From an uncultured Acidaminococcus sp. (GTDB lineage Bacteria; Bacillota; Negativicutes; Acidaminococcales; Acidaminococcaceae), in assembly GCA_905213155.1 (NCBI GenBank), contig CAJMHI010000058.1, positions 1 through 9,864 of the forward strand: 9,864 nucleotides of DNA, in the 5' to 3' direction. Of the stretch, positions 7,258 through 9,864 are shown one piece after another. The number at the start of each line of letters is the position of its first letter. Position 1 is the first letter of the stretch. Under the pieces are notes generated by a model, which ran no database searches, had not been told where the DNA came from, and saw only the letters and a list, made by a program, of their open reading frames with translations. The position numbers and the translations under genes were made by a program.

Positions 7258-8664
7258 TTATTTCCAAAATCCCAATTCATCGGGCTGTAACCCCACACTA
7301 GCGCCTTGAAAGTGGGGATCCATCCCTTCCGCTTTCTGTCTTTTGTAATCTTCATAGGCTTTAATCACAACACTGCTTAACAGTACGCAACAGGGCAGAT
7401 TGATAAGGCACATACCACCCATCGTAATATCTGCCAGGTCCCAAGCAGCGGACATAGGGATAATGGCTCCCACGAAGATTACCAATACTGCATACACATC
7501 AAATTTTTTCATAAAACTGGCACTAGGAGTCTTTTTCCCATTGAGATAGGCCAGTCCATTTTCACAGTAATAAATATTCCCTATCAACGTAGTAAAGGAA
7601 AATAGCAACATTGCCACTGTAATAAACAGAGGTCCGAAATTTCCTAAAACTTCCTGCAAGCAAGTCTGTACCCAAACAGCGCCAGCATTGTCTGCATTTC
7701 CTGGCACCTCGGAAAGCAGGCACATAATAGCCGTTGCATTGCAGAGGATGATGGTATCAATGTACACTGACAACATCTGTACCAACCCTTGTTTAACCGG
7801 ATGAGTAGTCGTAGCCGCTGCTGCAGCATTAGGTGCACTGCCCACACCGGCCTCGTTGGAGTACAACCCCCTCTTGATCCCCATCACCAGGCAGGAACCG
7901 GAAATACCACCAAAAATAGCTTTAAAATCAAACGCATCCTCCAGAATAGTGAATATAACTCGCGGCAATTCCGAAAGATTTGTAAGCACCACAAAAAGCG
8001 TGACCAGGACATAGGCGACTCCCATAAAGGGAACCAGAAAGCTGGCCGCTTTTTCAATAGCTTTGCCGCCGCCTAAAATGCAGAAGGCTACCAAAAGCGC
8101 CAATATAGCACCGATAATGGCCGGTGTAATTGCAGGGTCGTAGAAGCTGTACACGGAAAACGTAGATTGAACATTATAAGAGCAGACCAAATTGAAACCG
8201 AAAGAATACGTTAGCAACAGGAAAACTACAAAAGCGGTAGCCGCTGTTTTACTGTGTAAAGCATCTTCAATGTAGTACGCTGGTCCTCCATATGAAGAAC
8301 CATCCTGTCGTTTCCGCTTGAAAATCTGTGCCAGCGTACACTCTGTAAAAGAAGAAGCCGCACCAATAAGTGCCATTACAGTCATCCAGAACGCGGCTCC
8401 TGGCCCTCCTAGACAGATGGCCGTAGAGACGCCAATAATATTGCCTGTCCCCACGCAGGCTGCGGTAGAAACCATCAGTGCTTGAAACGGACTAGTTCCA
8501 TTTCCATCTTTGGGTTTGACCATCAAAATCCGGATGGCCTCCGGTAGCCAGCGTACCTGAACAAATCCCATGCGCACACTGAAATACAACCCGGCAGCCG
8601 CCATGACCTCCAGCAAAATCGGGTAGTATAACACACTGTCCACAGCATCCAAAAATTTCATCAT
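7258..8664 (-). CDS. Na+/amino-acid symporter, AGCS family (probable glutamine symporter)
   Basis: A 468-aa inner-membrane symporter of the alanine or glycine:cation (AGCS) family. Seen directly: CVGTGNIIGVSTAICLGGPGA (start 70) and GGPAYYI (126-132) in the N-terminal half; GLYSNEAGVGSAPNAAAAA (266-284) with the HPVKQG run (288-293) in the core, all family signatures; and about 10-11 hydrophobic segments. Family substrates are alanine, glycine or glutamine. Glutamine is favoured here because glsA follows after 12 nt, as in B. subtilis, where the AGCS member is GlnT. The start is ATG 8664 (AAAGGA at 8680-8675, a long 10-nt spacer); ATG 8661 is the less well spaced alternative. It is the first gene of the AGCS-glsA-EamA operon, with its own -10 upstream and a LysR-type gene beside it. 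Confidence 0.94.
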   Translation of the reverse strand: MMKFLDAVDSVLYYPILLEVMAAAGLYFSVRMGFVQVRWLPEAIRILMVKPKDGNGTSPFQALMVSTAACVGTGNIIGVSTAICLGGPGAAFWMTVMALIGAASSFTECTLAQIFKRKRQDGSSYGGPAYYIEDALHSKTAATAFVVFLLLTYSFGFNLVCSYNVQSTFSVYSFYDPAITPAIIGAILALLVAFCILGGGKAIEKAASFLVPFMGVAYVLVTLFVVLTNLSELPRVIFTILEDAFDFKAIFGGISGSCLVMGIKRGLYSNEAGVGSAPNAAAAATTTHPVKQGLVQMLSVYIDTIILCNATAIMCLLSEVPGNADNAGAVWVQTCLQEVLGNFGPLFITVAMLLFSFTTLIGNIYYCENGLAYLNGKKTPSASFMKKFDVYAVLVIFVGAIIPMSAAWDLADITMGGMCLINLPCCVLLSSVVIKAYEDYKRQKAEGMDPHFQGASVGLQPDELGFWK

Positions 8665-8708
8665 CGAAAAATCATCCTTTCCTGTCGTAAATTACCGAAA
8701 TTTTCTTG

Positions 8709-8728
8709 CATTCATTATAAAATGAATG
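8709..8728 (-). promoter_or_regulatory. Candidate promoter and dyad of the AGCS-glsA operon
   Basis: A perfect 8-bp inverted repeat (CATTCATT - 4 nt - AATGAATG) contains, on the minus strand, a perfect TATAAT (8719-8714), 49 nt upstream of the AGCS ATG. There is no good -35 at 16-18 bp (the region reads TTTCCT-like), which is typical of promoters that need an activator. The dyad over the -10 could be an operator or simply a palindromic promoter. It does not show the classical LysR T-N11-A spacing. Confidence 0.5.
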
Positions 8729-8767
8729 GTTTCAGGAAAGGAAATAGGGGATTTCCATGGGGGGTAT

Positions 8768-9727
8768 TTATGATGCCGATAGACTGTGTTCTTCCGTTAA
8801 TTTTTGGTACTGTGTCCGCAGCAGAGCAATAAATTCGCTTTCCATCTGACTCAAAGGCCTTCCAATATGGCAAATCACCCCAAAGCGAATCTTCTCCTGG
8901 CATCCTAACAAAGGAACGGAAATTACATTATACAATGCATCCTGATCCCGGAATTCCAAGATACCAATGGTAAAAAAGTTAGTCCGGGACAGGAGCTGCA
9001 TCTGTTCCTCTCGGTCGTTCACATAAACAATTTTTCGAGTCTCGTTTAAATCTTTGACACCGCTGGCGGTCTGGAAATGGTAGATAAAATCCTCGTACTG
9101 CCCAATATAGCGCACCAGGCCATAATCCTGCAGCTCTTCAATGTGAATTCCCTTACGCCCGCGGCTACGAACCAGCTCATGCTGGGAAGAAAGACACACA
9201 TAAGGGAAAAAAGTTCCCAGCGGAAGATACGATAAACCCTGCTGAGAAAAGTACTGTTTTAACTCTTCCCGGTTTTTATCCGAAACGCTGTGAATCACCC
9301 CCACATTAGAATAACCGCTTTTTACCTGGCCAATAACATCCATCGTGGAGGCTTCGCTAAGATGGCTGGAAAACCGATCCACGTCCTGATATTTCTGGCA
9401 AATGGTATTAAAACATTCTGACGTATGGGAAAAGCGAGTCATACTGACACGAAGACTCCCCACTTCCACCTTTTGGGCACCGACCATCTGCTCCAGTCGG
9501 TTCAACTCCTCCAAAATCACACGACAGTGTCCCAAGATTTTCTGTCCGTCAGTTGTAAGCGCAGCGCCCTGACTGGTACGACGAAAAAGCGTCAGCCCCA
9601 TTTCCTGTTCCAGTTGCTTGATGATATGACTGAGCTGGGGCTAGGAAATAAACATGGCCCGGGCGGCCCTGCTGATAGAACCATATTGTGCTACGGCCGC
9701 AAAGTACCGCAAATTGTTCGTATCCAT
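8768..9727 (-). pseudogene. LysR-type transcriptional regulator interrupted by an in-frame TAG in the HTH
   Basis: Reading from ATG 9727 gives a normal-length LysR protein (319 codons before the TAA), but codon 29 is TAG (9643-9641). The N-terminus MDTNNLRYFAAVAQYGSI and RAARAMFIS, then the stop, then PQLSHIIKQLEQEMGLTLFRR, match the family winged HTH exactly, with the stop at the position that is normally Gln in ISQPxLS. CAG to TAG is a single base change. The effector-binding domain downstream is intact and open. The ATG at 9727 has a strong AGGAGG (9738-9733), proving the original start. An internal ATG at 9601 would make a 277-aa protein lacking the recognition helix, with only a poorly spaced GGAA before it. 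TAG ends three neighbouring genes (EamA at 2368, dinB, glsA), so recoding is unlikely. It probably once regulated the adjacent AGCS-glsA operon. A sequencing error is the other explanation. Confidence 0.88.
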
Positions 9728-9732
9728 AAGGG

Positions 9733-9765
9733 CCTCCTGGTTCTGCAATCTACACCTGTATTGTA
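9733..9765 (-). promoter_or_regulatory. Candidate lysR promoter and ribosome-binding site
   Basis: On the minus strand, TGCTACAAT (ending 9760) is an extended -10 (TG-n-TACAAT, -10 at 9765-9760) and AGGAGG (9738-9733) is the ribosome site 5 nt before ATG 9727. A -35 would fall in the loop of the terminator hairpin at 9770-9807 and is poor (TGTGTA at 17 bp). The intact expression signals show that this gene's 5' end was functional. Confidence 0.45.
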
Positions 9766-9769
9766 GCAT

Positions 9770-9807
9770 AAAAAATACTGGATACACAGTAGCATCCAGT
9801 ATTTTTT
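9770..9807 (-). terminator. Perfect 14-bp-arm intrinsic terminator upstream of lysR
   Basis: AAAAAATACTGGAT (9770-9783), a 10-nt loop, then its exact reverse complement (9794-9807). With A and T tracts at both ends it can work in either direction. No plus-strand gene ends before it, so it most likely terminates a minus-strand gene lying to the right of the window. The 57 nt beyond it (9808-9864) hold no complete gene. Confidence 0.75.
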
Positions 9808-9864
9808 GTGAAATCGTTAAATGAAAAAGTAAATGCAGCTTATTCGAAATCTGGTGGCGTTTAC

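Noticed and set aside
6931..7290. Plus-strand open frame of 119 codons opposite the glsA start.
   Set aside because: It is antisense to glsA and the end of the symporter gene, with no ribosome site or recognisable domain.
8740..8756. Hairpin GGAAAT-AGGGG-ATTTCC as a lysR terminator.
   Set aside because: The stem is short and AT-rich and is not followed by a T-tract on the minus strand.
9641..9643. Genome-wide reassignment of TAG to Gln.
   Set aside because: TAG is the natural final stop of the EamA gene at 2368, dinB and glsA, all at normal family lengths.
9728..9864. The lysR frame stays open upstream of ATG 9727 to the right edge of the window, suggesting a longer protein.
   Set aside because: The extra part would run through a perfect terminator hairpin and the AGGAGG site, and it has no LysR similarity; the family N-terminus begins at 9727.

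Overview
The window reads as ordinary chromosomal DNA of a low-to-mid GC, amino-acid-using Firmicute. Base composition is roughly balanced, Shine-Dalgarno sites are strong (AGGAGG-type), genes are tightly packed and there are many Na+-coupled transporters. The grouping of a GltS-type glutamate symporter, a glutamine/alanine-type AGCS symporter and a glutaminase suits a glutamate/glutamine-fermenting anaerobe. A Negativicute such as an Acidaminococcus relative is my best guess, but that is inference and not proven by the sequence.

Layout. (1) Plus strand, 58-2341: a two-gene unit encoding a D-isomer-specific 2-hydroxyacid dehydrogenase and a GltS-family Na+/glutamate symporter, 13 nt apart, with the second gene's ribosome site directly after the first gene's stop. 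(2) Minus strand, 2368-4401: dinB (DNA polymerase IV) followed 9 nt later by an EamA/DMT transporter, converging on gltS. (3) Minus strand, 4452-5323: a 105-aa protein of unknown function that overlaps mntP (Mn2+ efflux) by 4 nt and is therefore probably translationally coupled to it. A clear intrinsic terminator closes this unit just before dinB. (4) Minus strand, 5402-8664: AGCS symporter, glutaminase (glsA) and a second EamA/DMT transporter form a likely glutamine-use operon, preceded by a perfect TATAAT embedded in a perfect 8-bp dyad. (5) Minus strand, 8768-9727: a LysR-type regulator whose reading frame is broken by an in-frame TAG inside its helix-turn-helix. A perfect 14-bp-arm terminator hairpin lies upstream of it.

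How the genes may work together: the AGCS protein would bring in glutamine (or alanine/glycine), GlsA would deamidate glutamine to glutamate and ammonia, and GltS would import external glutamate. The adjacent LysR gene is the natural candidate regulator of the AGCS-glsA-EamA operon. The most notable observation is that this regulator appears inactivated by a single CAG-to-TAG type change at the conserved Gln of the DNA-binding motif. I see no IS element, CRISPR array, RNA gene, phage gene or clearly new multi-gene system. The least explained gene is the 105-aa partner of mntP.
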